Positions 1-8,347 of a stretch of 11,583 nt of DNA are shown piece after piece. The notes under the pieces were generated by a model that did no database searches, was not told where the DNA came from, and saw only the letters and a program-made list of their open reading frames with translations. How positions within the stretch are numbered: the stretch's first letter is position 1; every line of letters starts with the position of its first letter. The DNA is from Bacteroidales bacterium (GTDB lineage: Bacteria > Bacteroidota > Bacteroidia > Bacteroidales > NBLH01). The stretch lies in contig JARGGF010000056.1 in NCBI GenBank assembly GCA_029210905.1, forward strand, positions 1 through 11,583. Direction: 5' to 3'. A program made the translations under genes and the position numbers.

Positions 1-1
1 G

Positions 2-1786
2 TTAAAATCTGCTGAAAAATTCCGTTACTCACAGCCTGATTCCTTCATTTATTTTATTGAAATTGCATGGCAGATTTCATTCAAACTAAATAGTAAAATC
101 CATTTAATAAAATCATTGATAGCAAAAGGGGGTTATTACTTACGAAAAGGAGAAAGTCAAAAAGCACTCGAAACATATACTACGAGCAAGCAGATGGCCC
201 AGGAATTAAACCACGAAGATTACATTAATGAATCGGACATAGGAATTTCAGCGTCATACCTTTTTCTGGCCTATTACCCTCTGGCCGAAATACATTTAAT
301 AGATGCATTGAAATACTACGAAAAAACAAAGAACGATAGGGGCATTGGTGATGCCTGTTTGAACATGACTTTTATTAAATTGGAGCAAAAAGAATATAAA
401 CAAGCATTAGTATACGCAGAGTTAGCCTATAAACATTACCAGCTTAATGATTATAAAGTAGGGATAGCCAGAGCACTGGTCAACCTTTGTGATATTAATA
501 TGAACCTGGATAATTTGCAAGATGCCCTTGAATATGGTCGTAAAGCTTTCGATTACACTAAATTATCAAATCAGCCATCACTTAATAGCCTTATTTATCA
601 AAACATTGCAGCCATTTACACTAAGCTAAGCATGGAGGACAGCGTTCAATACTATTTTCAACGTTCAATTGATGAAGCAAAAATATGGGGCGATGCGTAT
701 GTTGTTTGCAGATCGAAATTTGGCTTAGCTGATAGATATGCCAGGCAATACAATTTCAAAAAAGCATTAAAAGTTACACTGGAATCTTTTTTCCTGGCCG
801 AGCAGGAAAAATTTGTACAACTCAAATCGGAGGCAGCACAGCGTATTGCTGTATATTACTCGAAATCAGGCAATTTCAAAAAAGCTTTTGAATATAAAAT
901 GATAGCATCGGATATTACCGACAGTCTATTCAACGAAGAAAAATATAAAGTACAAAACGAAATAGAAGCCATTTACCAGACCCAAAAGAAGGAGGAGAAA
1001 ATAAGTTCACTTTCAAAAGAAAAGGAAATAGCAGAACTGAAAAACCAGAAATCAAATTATTATATTTTTTCATTAATGGCTTTGTTGCTTATTATATCAT
1101 TATCCAGCTTGCTGATTGTTCGTTACAACAAGTTAAATGCCCACAGAAAATCCATAGAACTTGAACAGCGCCTTTTGCGGAGCCAAATGAACCCTCACTT
1201 TATATTCAATGCCATTTCATGTATTCAGGAATTTATAATGGATAAAAACCCATTAGAGGCCAGTTCTTATCTTTCGAGCTTTGCTAAGCTAATGCGCTCT
1301 ATATTAAATAATTCTTCGCGTGAGTTTATTTCGCTTGCCGAAGAAATTGAAACCCTTGAGCATTATTTGAAACTTCAGCACTTAAGGTTTGCGCAAAAGT
1401 TTGAATACAAAATAGTTGTAGACGATAAACTTGATGCGGAAGAACTGCTTATTCCGCCCATGCTTGCCCAGCCATTTATTGAAAATGCCATTAATCATGG
1501 AATTGCAAAAATGAAGGATAATGAAGGAAAAGTTGAGGTTGAATTTCAACTGAATGGAAATTTTCTGCTTTTATCAGTAACGGATAATGGTTTTGGATTC
1601 GATGATAAACCAAAGCAAACCGATCATGTTTCTATGGCTATCCAAATAACAAGAAACAGGATAAACAATTTTAAAAAAACGTATAAACAGGACGTAAATT
1701 TTGAAATAATGAAGCTTGCCGATGAAAATAAAGCCTTATCAGGGATTAAAGTCATTTTTATGTTACCATTGAAATACTTGCAGTAG
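2..1786 (+). CDS. TPR-containing LytS-type sensor histidine kinase (5' truncated)
   Basis: A membrane sensor kinase of the His_kinase (PF06580)/LytS type. The frame is open to the left edge, so the true start is outside the window. The in-frame TTG at 116 is only an internal codon, because upstream codons also read as TPR-like helices. Counting from 116, residues 1-270 are a run of TPR helices with alanine-rich repeats, followed by a lysine/glutamate-rich coiled coil (about 275-310). One membrane helix lies at 312-336. The kinase core follows: QMNPHFIFN with the likely phospho-accepting His361, the N box QPFIENAINHG from 452, and DNGFGF from 490. The second glycine-rich segment reads SMAIQIT, with alanine where many relatives have glycine. 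Bacteroidota members usually signal to a LytTR response regulator, but none is visible here. About 75 bases separate it from the next sensor gene, so co-transcription is plausible. Family call is firm; the signal sensed is unknown. Confidence 0.93.
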   Translation, partial: LKSAEKFRYSQPDSFIYFIEIAWQISFKLNSKIHLIKSLIAKGGYYLRKGESQKALETYTTSKQMAQELNHEDYINESDIGISASYLFLAYYPLAEIHLIDALKYYEKTKNDRGIGDACLNMTFIKLEQKEYKQALVYAELAYKHYQLNDYKVGIARALVNLCDINMNLDNLQDALEYGRKAFDYTKLSNQPSLNSLIYQNIAAIYTKLSMEDSVQYYFQRSIDEAKIWGDAYVVCRSKFGLADRYARQYNFKKALKVTLESFFLAEQEKFVQLKSEAAQRIAVYYSKSGNFKKAFEYKMIASDITDSLFNEEKYKVQNEIEAIYQTQKKEEKISSLSKEKEIAELKNQKSNYYIFSLMALLLIISLSSLLIVRYNKLNAHRKSIELEQRLLRSQMNPHFIFNAISCIQEFIMDKNPLEASSYLSSFAKLMRSILNNSSREFISLAEEIETLEHYLKLQHLRFAQKFEYKIVVDDKLDAEELLIPPMLAQPFIENAINHGIAKMKDNEGKVEVEFQLNGNFLLLSVTDNGFGFDDKPKQTDHVSMAIQITRNRINNFKKTYKQDVNFEIMKLADENKALSGIKVIFMLPLKYLQ

Positions 1787-1861
1787 TTCGCTCCTTAATT
1801 TTTGGATTTTATTAGTAATCGTAGATTTTCATCGCTAAATATACCTTTTTTCAATACCTTT

Positions 1862-4800
1862 ATGCCTAAATTATTGTTCGGGATGAATAAGTGCTTTTGC
1901 ATATGCTTTTTTATTGTGCTTGCTTTTTCTTTTACTTCTTGTTCCAGGAAACAGGAAACTAAAGAAGATGTTAAAAACCCTGTTATAGTAAATTCGAAGT
2001 TTGCTGAAACTATTGATTTTAATGCTGATTCAGTAATAAAAAGATCATTAGCCTATGAAACCTTAAGTAATGATACATCTAAAAAAGCATTTCCCATTAG
2101 AGCAGGAGCACCTTCAAAAAAATCTTTTTCTTTAATTACCCAAAAGGAGATACCAAAAAGAAAAGAAATATCCGGAGTTGTAAAAAACCTAATCCCGGGA
2201 AAAGACGGTGTTTTACTTCCCAAAACAATAAAAATTGAACCTGTAAAAACAACTTTCGCAGAAAATGCCCCTATAAAAACACAGCCGATGAAATATTCGG
2301 ATATTATTGGCCTTAACCTTCAATATTTAAGTGAAGAACAAAATCTGGGCACTTCAGCCATATATAGTATTCTTCAGGACAATAAAGGAAATATGTGGTT
2401 TGGTACCTTTGGTGCAGGTGCCTTAAAATACGATGGGAAAACAGTATCCCGTTATTCTCCCGGGGTAAATTTTTTTGCGGAATTAGTGCAACACTTAGCT
2501 GAGGATAAGGATGGTAATATTTGGTTCGGACCCAGAACCGGAAATAGTATCGTACGGTATAATGGTAAGGAATTTCATCGTTATACATTTGAAGATAGCA
2601 CAGAATTACTTTCTCTTTTTTCAGCACATACAGACAAGCACGGAAACATCTGGTTTGGAACCAATCTTGGTGCCCTTCAGTTTAATGGCCACTCATTTGT
2701 ACAATTTACGTCCCAAAATGGACTGAGCGATATCATCATGGATATTTGCGAAGATAAAAACGGACGAATCTGGTTTGCAACTCTTGATGATGGAATTGTA
2801 TGCTTTGATGGTAAGCAGTTTACACATTATGCAAAAGAAAACGGATTAATAAGTAATCAGGTATATGCCATTGAAATTGATAAGAACAACAGCTTATGGA
2901 TAGGTACAGATAATGGGGTAATGCGATTTGATGGCAATGCATTTGAAATATTCAATACCGGGCCGGGTGCCTGCAACAAAATTATAAAAGACATAAAAGC
3001 CGATAGCCATGGTAATATATGGTTCGCTACTTTAGGTAAAGGGATATATCGTTATTCAGAGGAAGCTTTTCATTCGATTACCAAAAAAGATGGGTTATTA
3101 AGCGATTTTGTCTGGTGTTTTGAAGAAGATGATGCTGGAAGCCTTTGGATTGGTTCAGCCAATGGAGGGATAAATAAACTTGCATTTAATGGTATCAGGC
3201 ACATTACATCCAAAGATGGTTTAAGTTCAGAAAGCGTTTACCCTGTTATTGAAAGAAAAAATGGCGAAATTTGGGCTGGCACATTATACAGCAGTTTGGT
3301 GAAATTTAACAATGATTTTATTGAAGAATACACTACTTCTGAAGCTTTGCCTGATAATACTATTTTCGGTATGTGCGAAGATAAAGACAATAATTTATGG
3401 TTGGGATTTGAAACTGCAGGAATTGCAAAATTTAATGGTTCAACATTCACCCATTATCTCAAAAAAAATGGACTGCCTTCCGATAATATTGAAACTCTTG
3501 CCTCAGATTATCAAGGCAATATTTGGATTGGGTCAGTAACTGAACTTACCAAATTTGATGGAAACCAATTTACCGTTTTAAAATGGAATGGTGAATCCCT
3601 ACCTGCTTCCTTTGTTTTCCATGATACTAAGAACGGAATATGGTTTGGGGGTCCACTCAATGGATTATATCAAATAGTTGACAATCAATTGTATTATTAT
3701 ACATTTGGTTCGGGTTTTTTATATCCCGAGGTTGAATGCGCTTACCAGGACAGTTATGGAAATATGTGGTTTGGATTAACTAAAAATGGGGTATGCAGGT
3801 TTGACGGTTCAACATTTACCTACATAAGTTTAAAAGAAGGAATGACAAACAATTGTGTAAGAACGATTGTTGAAGATAAAAACAAAAACATATGGATGGG
3901 CACAGATAATGGGATTACAATTTTAAATCCCGAAGCTGACCCAAATGTGAACCCCGTAAATTATAGCTTAAAAACACTGGAAAAATCGGATGGATTGTAT
4001 GGGCTGGAATTCAGATCACTAAAAATTGACCGCAAGAACAATCTTTGGGCTTCAACAGGCAAAGGGATGACTATTATTGATCTGGACGAATTTTCTTTTC
4101 AAAATTTGCCCCCGAAAATTTCCCTTCAAAATATTTTAATCAAGCAACAATTTATTGATTACAGGAGAATAATTGATACCTCCTATCTCAATTCAATTCC
4201 TTTTGGCAATTTCCTTAAAAATTCTTTCGATTCAGTTCCCGCTTTTTGCAATAATCCAATTGGATTAAAACTCTCCTATCATCTAAACCACCTTACCTTT
4301 AACCTTTCAGCCATTGATTGGCATGCCCCGTACAAAATCAAATACCAATATAGAATACTTGGCGTGGATGACGATTGGAGCGATTTAAGCGATGATGGAA
4401 TTGCCGATTACCGGAATATCCCTCCAGGTAAACATACCTTTGTTGCACGTGCATTAGGTGGAGCCAATCTTTGGAGCAGGGAATTAACTTACACATTTAC
4501 TATTCTTCCGCCCTGGTGGCGGACTTGGTGGGCATTTTCATTTTATGCCATTGCACTGGTTTTTATTATCCTGGTCTATCGTAAAAGGCTGATAAAACGC
4601 GAACAGCAAAAAAGTGAGTTAAAGATTAAGCAAATAGAAGTGGCAAAAATGAAGGATCTGGGCGAACATAAATCCCACTTCTTTGCCAATATTTCACATG
4701 AATTCCGGACACCGCTGAGCCTGATTCTAGGCTCTATTGACGAAATTAAAGAATCTGAAATACAATTAGATGAGTATCAAAAACCGCTTCAGGTAATGCA

Positions 4801-6265
4801 AAGAAACAGCGAACGGCTTTATCGTCTAGTCAACCAATTGCTTGAGCTGTCGAAACTCGATGAAGGCAAAATGAAACTAAAGTTGAGCCACGGTAATATC
4901 TCAGAATCAATCAGGTATATAAAAGCATCTTATGAAAGCATGGCGGAAAGAAAAAAGATAAAGTTCCTGTTTCAAGAGCCAGAGATTGATGAGCCGATAT
5001 ACTGGGATCAGGAAAAGCTCGAAATCATTGTCCATAACCTGCTTTCAAATGCTTTCAGGTTTACCCCCGAATATGGAAAAATCGTATTTCAATACGGTAT
5101 CCTTCTTCCAATTGAAAGCATGGAAGATTTGAAAAAAGCAGGAAGACGGTTGTTTATCGAAATTTCCGACACCGGCCCTGGCATAGAAAAAGATAAACTT
5201 GAAAAATTATTTGTCCGCTTCGAAAAACTGGCTGACGACAAAAAATTATACCGCGAGGGAATGGGGATTGGACTGGCACTTACCAAAGAACTGGTTGATT
5301 TTCAAAAAGGACATATTGAAGTGGAGAGTGTTTTAAACAAACGGACCACTTTTAAGCTTTACCTGCCTTGCGATTTTGAAGCCTTTGATAATGCCGAAAT
5401 TATTGAATATCAAAAAAGTGAAATTGTGGATAAAAATGCTGTAATTTCAGGTGAATTGCTCCCGGTTCCTGTTTCACCTGCAATTAAAACAAGAAAAGAG
5501 AAAGAAAAAGCAATTATTATTGTTGAAGATAATCTGGATATGCTCCAATTTCTGGAAAGGAAACTTGCGGAAAGCTACAATATTGAACCCGCCGGCAATG
5601 GCAAGCTTGCCTGGCAACGGATCCTTGATTTATTGCCCGATTTGGTGGTTACCGACCTGATGATGCCCGAAATTGACGGGATGGAACTTTGCAAGCTGAT
5701 AAAAGAAGACCAACGTACCAGCCATATCCCTGTAATTATTTTAACTGCTAAAGCAAGCATCGAAAACCGGATTGATGGTTTTAAAACCGGTGCCGATGAT
5801 TATCTCGAAAAACCCTTTAAAATAGAAGAATTGCTGGCGAGAATCGAAAACCTAATCCTGCAGCGTGAAAAACTTAAGAATAAATACGTAAAAATGATGG
5901 GTTTTGAAACTGAAACTATCCAGGTTACAGGAATGGATGAACAGTTTTTGAAAAAAGCCTTGTCGGAAGTTGAAAAAAATTTATTAAATGCTGAATGGAA
6001 CGTTAATAAATTCAGTGAATCAATGAATATGAGCCACTCCCAATTATTCCGAAAGCTAAAGGTACTTACCGAAATGTCGGTTACCGATTTTATCCTGTCA
6101 ATCAGACTAAAAAAAGCAGCCAGGTTACTTGAAAAAAATGCCGGAACCATAACAGAAATTGCTTCTCAGGTAGGTTTTAACGATTCCTCCTATTTTACCA
6201 AATGCTTTAAAAAAGAGTTTAAGGTATCGCCCCGGTCTTATGCACTGAAGTTTAAAAATCAATAG
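1862..6265 (+). CDS. Hybrid two-component system sensor/regulator (HTCS), two-ring propeller, AraC output
   Basis: A one-protein two-component system. Periplasmic ligand sensing drives a cytoplasmic kinase, receiver and DNA-binding domain. I chose the ATG at 1862 (1467 residues) because it keeps a signal peptide; ATG 1883 is equally possible, and the frame extends to a TTG at 1802. Residues 10-27 are hydrophobic and end in FTSC, a lipobox-like site. A basic, proline-containing linker (28-150) follows. Fourteen blades of the N(I/L/M)W(F/I)G type span about 153-745, fitting two seven-bladed Reg_prop rings. Then come Y_Y_Y (800-883), a membrane helix (885-908), HisKA with SHEFRTPLSL (His946), HATPase (Asn1063, DTGPGI at 1103, GMGIGL from 1133), a receiver (acidic pair 1222-1223, Asp1265, Thr1295, Lys1317) and AraC-type helix-turn-helix (1375-1467). 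All catalytic residues are intact. Such hybrids commonly control glycan-use loci, but no SusC/D genes are nearby. Target genes are unknown; the following lipoprotein array is a positional candidate. Confidence 0.95.
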   Translation: MPKLLFGMNKCFCICFFIVLAFSFTSCSRKQETKEDVKNPVIVNSKFAETIDFNADSVIKRSLAYETLSNDTSKKAFPIRAGAPSKKSFSLITQKEIPKRKEISGVVKNLIPGKDGVLLPKTIKIEPVKTTFAENAPIKTQPMKYSDIIGLNLQYLSEEQNLGTSAIYSILQDNKGNMWFGTFGAGALKYDGKTVSRYSPGVNFFAELVQHLAEDKDGNIWFGPRTGNSIVRYNGKEFHRYTFEDSTELLSLFSAHTDKHGNIWFGTNLGALQFNGHSFVQFTSQNGLSDIIMDICEDKNGRIWFATLDDGIVCFDGKQFTHYAKENGLISNQVYAIEIDKNNSLWIGTDNGVMRFDGNAFEIFNTGPGACNKIIKDIKADSHGNIWFATLGKGIYRYSEEAFHSITKKDGLLSDFVWCFEEDDAGSLWIGSANGGINKLAFNGIRHITSKDGLSSESVYPVIERKNGEIWAGTLYSSLVKFNNDFIEEYTTSEALPDNTIFGMCEDKDNNLWLGFETAGIAKFNGSTFTHYLKKNGLPSDNIETLASDYQGNIWIGSVTELTKFDGNQFTVLKWNGESLPASFVFHDTKNGIWFGGPLNGLYQIVDNQLYYYTFGSGFLYPEVECAYQDSYGNMWFGLTKNGVCRFDGSTFTYISLKEGMTNNCVRTIVEDKNKNIWMGTDNGITILNPEADPNVNPVNYSLKTLEKSDGLYGLEFRSLKIDRKNNLWASTGKGMTIIDLDEFSFQNLPPKISLQNILIKQQFIDYRRIIDTSYLNSIPFGNFLKNSFDSVPAFCNNPIGLKLSYHLNHLTFNLSAIDWHAPYKIKYQYRILGVDDDWSDLSDDGIADYRNIPPGKHTFVARALGGANLWSRELTYTFTILPPWWRTWWAFSFYAIALVFIILVYRKRLIKREQQKSELKIKQIEVAKMKDLGEHKSHFFANISHEFRTPLSLILGSIDEIKESEIQLDEYQKPLQVMQRNSERLYRLVNQLLELSKLDEGKMKLKLSHGNISESIRYIKASYESMAERKKIKFLFQEPEIDEPIYWDQEKLEIIVHNLLSNAFRFTPEYGKIVFQYGILLPIESMEDLKKAGRRLFIEISDTGPGIEKDKLEKLFVRFEKLADDKKLYREGMGIGLALTKELVDFQKGHIEVESVLNKRTTFKLYLPCDFEAFDNAEIIEYQKSEIVDKNAVISGELLPVPVSPAIKTRKEKEKAIIIVEDNLDMLQFLERKLAESYNIEPAGNGKLAWQRILDLLPDLVVTDLMMPEIDGMELCKLIKEDQRTSHIPVIILTAKASIENRIDGFKTGADDYLEKPFKIEELLARIENLILQREKLKNKYVKMMGFETETIQVTGMDEQFLKKALSEVEKNLLNAEWNVNKFSESMNMSHSQLFRKLKVLTEMSVTDFILSIRLKKAARLLEKNAGTITEIASQVGFNDSSYFTKCFKKEFKVSPRSYALKFKNQ

Positions 6266-6519
6266 TATTTTGCCATCAACACTTTAGCCCTAAATAATTT
6301 GTAAAGTATTATGAATTAGTTAGTCTTGCAATATCCGTATGCTCTATAATTACCAATTTTTGCTCAAATCGTTATAGTATTAAACCACAATCATTCAGAA
6401 CTTTGTAATGGAATATAGCTTATAAAGTAAATGGACTAAAATCAAAAATTCTTGCGCGGAATAATTAGTAATTTAACTCAAATTCAACAATAAATTAATA
6501 ACCATTTAAATCTACTAAA
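6266..6519. other. AT-rich intergenic region before the lipoprotein array
   Basis: A 254-base gap with no coding frame I can support. It presumably holds the end of the sensor transcript and the promoter of the first FISUMP gene. I found no exact TAnnTTTG (the Bacteroidota -7 box) at a suitable distance and no clear hairpin plus T-run. It is not obviously homologous to the spacers that precede the second and third FISUMP genes, except for a general A-rich run just before the ATG. It may therefore mark the boundary of the duplicated unit. Confidence 0.5.
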
Positions 6520-7227
6520 ATGAAAACAAAAAACTATCTAATTTCAGCCTTCCTCATTTTAGGGGCATGTATCATCTTTACAAGCAGTTGTAAAAAAGAC
6601 GATCCTGTTGAAACAGAAACGGGCACTGTAACAGATGCCGATGGAAACGTATACAAAACCGTTAAAATTGGCACCCAAACCTGGATGGCCGAAAACCTCA
6701 AAACCACCAAATACCGTAATGGCGATGCAATACCTGAAGTAACCGGCATTACAGAATGGGGCGACCTTACAACAGGTGCTTATTGTAATTATGACAACAA
6801 TGCTGCAAATGCTGCAACCTACGGCAGGTTATACAATTGGTATGCTGTTAACGAAAGCCGAAACCTGGCACCTACAGGTTGGCATGTTGCAACTTACGAA
6901 GATTGGGAGACATTGACCAATTATCTTGGAGGATTTGATGTTGCAGGCGGCAAATTAAAAGAAACAGGAACAGCCCATTGGGAAAGCCCAAATGAAGGAG
7001 CAACTGATGAAGTAGGATTTAAAGCACTTCCGGGGGGTGGACGCTTTTTTCCTGCCAGCCATAATTTCAATGCGATTGGTTTAGGCAGTGAATGGTGGAG
7101 CATAAATAATACTGGCGCTATCAAAGATTGGGCTTGGGATATTATGAGTTCTGGAGCATCAATAAGAGCTGATTATTTTGCTACAGCAGACACAGATGGG
7201 CTTTCTGTGAGATGTGTAAAGGATTAA
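6520..7227 (+). CDS. FISUMP-domain lipoprotein, array copy 1
   Basis: A 235-residue exported lipoprotein with a Fibrobacter succinogenes major paralogous (FISUMP, TIGR02145-type) domain; its molecular function is not known. The signal peptide runs to Cys24 in FTSSC-KKDD. The KDD after the cysteine resembles the lipoprotein export signal that sends Bacteroidota lipoproteins to the cell surface. A second cysteine (LGAC, Cys17) also looks like a lipobox, but Cys24 fits the family better. The FISUMP domain covers about 35-235, with TVTDADGNVYKTVKIG, WMAENLKTTKY, GRLYNWYAV, GWHV, EWW and the C-terminal SVRCVKD. It is the first of three tandem paralogs in the same orientation, and the copy with the most different upstream region. 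It is intact. The domain often occurs in large paralog sets, which suits a surface-exposed binding or adhesion role, but that is inference. Confidence 0.92.
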   Translation: MKTKNYLISAFLILGACIIFTSSCKKDDPVETETGTVTDADGNVYKTVKIGTQTWMAENLKTTKYRNGDAIPEVTGITEWGDLTTGAYCNYDNNAANAATYGRLYNWYAVNESRNLAPTGWHVATYEDWETLTNYLGGFDVAGGKLKETGTAHWESPNEGATDEVGFKALPGGGRFFPASHNFNAIGLGSEWWSINNTGAIKDWAWDIMSSGASIRADYFATADTDGLSVRCVKD

Positions 7228-7428
7228 ATAACAATCAATTAAAAAATTAATCAAATGATGGTCTGGCAATGCACTATGTTACAGGTAATGAAAAATAATT
7301 CTTGTATATAGGTATCTATTGATTTTAATTTGAAAAATTGGTGAAGGGGCGAAAATAGATGTAATGATTCCAACTTATCTTATCATTTGCAATAATAAAC
7401 AGAAAACAAATAACTTAATCTTAAAAAA
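7228..7428. repeat. Homologous intergenic spacer, copy 1 of 2
   Basis: This spacer matches the one at 8146-8347 along nearly its whole length. Shared blocks include ATAACAATCAA just after the stop codon, a central GATTGATTTTAAT next to AAAATTGGTGAAG and CGAAAATAG, and CTTATCATTTG, AAACAGAAAA and ATAACTTAATCTTAAAAA just before the ATG. The last group is the likeliest place for the promoter and leader of the next gene, but TATCATTTG is one base longer than the TAnnTTTG box, so I do not call a promoter. Short frames inside are not kept between the two copies, so it is probably non-coding. It shows that the duplicated unit was gene plus spacer. Confidence 0.8.
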
Positions 7429-8145
7429 ATGAAAACAAAAATCTATCTATTTTCAGCCTTCCTCATTTTAGGGGCATGTATCATTTTTACAAGCAGTTGT
7501 AAAAAAGACGATCCTGTTGAAGCAGAAACGGGAACTGTTACCGATGCTGATGGCAATGTTTACAAAACAGTAAAAATTGGCACCCAAACCTGGATGGCCG
7601 AAAACCTGAAAACCACCAAATACCGCAATGGCGATGCAATACCTGAGGTAACGGAAGATGATGAATGGATGTATCTATTCACTGGCGCCTATTGCAATTG
7701 TTATAATGATGTTAATAATGTTACTTTGTATGGACGGCTCTATAATTGGTACGCAGTAACGGACAGCCGGAATATTGCTCCTGCCGGATGGCATGTTCCC
7801 TCTGAGGAAGAATGGAAAATATTAAGCGATTTTCTTGGTGGTGAAGATATTGCAGGAGGAAAACTTAAATCGACCGGAAATACTGAAGATGGCAATGGAC
7901 TTTGGTTTAGTCCCAATACAGGGGCAAGTGATGAGTTTGGCTTTAAAGCATTGCCCGGATCATGTCGGGATTCAGAGCTTGGTAAATTTCTTGGTTTTCT
8001 TGGAGATGTTGGCTATTGGTGGGCATCTACATCCTATTCGAATGGACAGGCTTATTCCAGAAGAACTGTTTTTCATTCCAGTGTGTTAGAAAAAAAAATC
8101 ATGTACAAACAATCCGGATTTTCTTTAAGATGTGTAAAAGATTAA
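7429..8145 (+). CDS. FISUMP-domain lipoprotein, array copy 2
   Basis: A 238-residue paralog of the neighbouring lipoproteins, intact from ATG to the C-terminal SLRCVKD. It has the same signal peptide and Cys24 followed by KKDD, so the same lipidation and probable surface export. Residues 35-75 (DADGNVYKTVKIG, WMAENLKTTKYRNGDAIPEV) are almost identical to copy 1. From about residue 76 the protein diverges sharply: EDDEWMYLF and a CNCYNDVNN segment replace the copy 1 and 3 sequence. A few residues are inserted near NTEDGNGLW. GRLYNWYAV, GWHVPSEEEW and YWWAST retain the FISUMP core. Two extra cysteines occur (in CNCYN and in the GSCRD loop, where the other copies have GGGR or GGVR). Those are visible differences; whether they form a disulfide is inference. 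The exact biochemical role is unknown. Confidence 0.92.
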   Translation: MKTKIYLFSAFLILGACIIFTSSCKKDDPVEAETGTVTDADGNVYKTVKIGTQTWMAENLKTTKYRNGDAIPEVTEDDEWMYLFTGAYCNCYNDVNNVTLYGRLYNWYAVTDSRNIAPAGWHVPSEEEWKILSDFLGGEDIAGGKLKSTGNTEDGNGLWFSPNTGASDEFGFKALPGSCRDSELGKFLGFLGDVGYWWASTSYSNGQAYSRRTVFHSSVLEKKIMYKQSGFSLRCVKD

Positions 8146-8347
8146 ATAACAATCAAATAAAAAGATAAATGAAAATAATGGTATGGTAATATACTGTGTA
8201 AATGATGGTGAAAAATAGTTCTTGTTCATGGGTATCGATTGATTTTAATGTTAAAAATTGGTGAAGTGTCGAAAATAGGTGGAGTGTTTCCTACTACTCT
8301 TATCATTTGTTATAACAAACAGAAAAAAATAACTTAATCTTAAAAAT
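8146..8347. repeat. Homologous intergenic spacer, copy 2 of 2
   Basis: Second copy of the spacer at 7228-7428, with the same order of conserved blocks and small indels. The 45-50 bases before the ATG (CTTATCATTTG, then AACAAACAGAAAA and ATAACTTAATCTTAAAAA) are the best-conserved part, as expected for a shared leader or promoter. No third copy follows the last gene of the array: after 9043 the sequence differs, so the duplication ends there. Confidence 0.8.

Noticed and set aside
1622..1700. Loss of the second glycine motif (SMAIQIT) as inactivation of the first kinase
   Set aside because: His361, the N box and DNGFGF are intact, and related LytS-type kinases vary at this place as I recall, so there is no basis to call it inactive.
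5800..6150. Open frame of 116 codons on the minus strand
   Set aside because: It is antisense to the receiver and AraC domains of the hybrid sensor, is low in complexity and has no domain or signal features, so it is a shadow frame.
7255..7311. Small frame in the first spacer (ATGATGGTCTGG, 18 codons)
   Set aside because: The homologous spacer at 8146-8347 has a TAA after three codons at the matching place, so the frame is not conserved.
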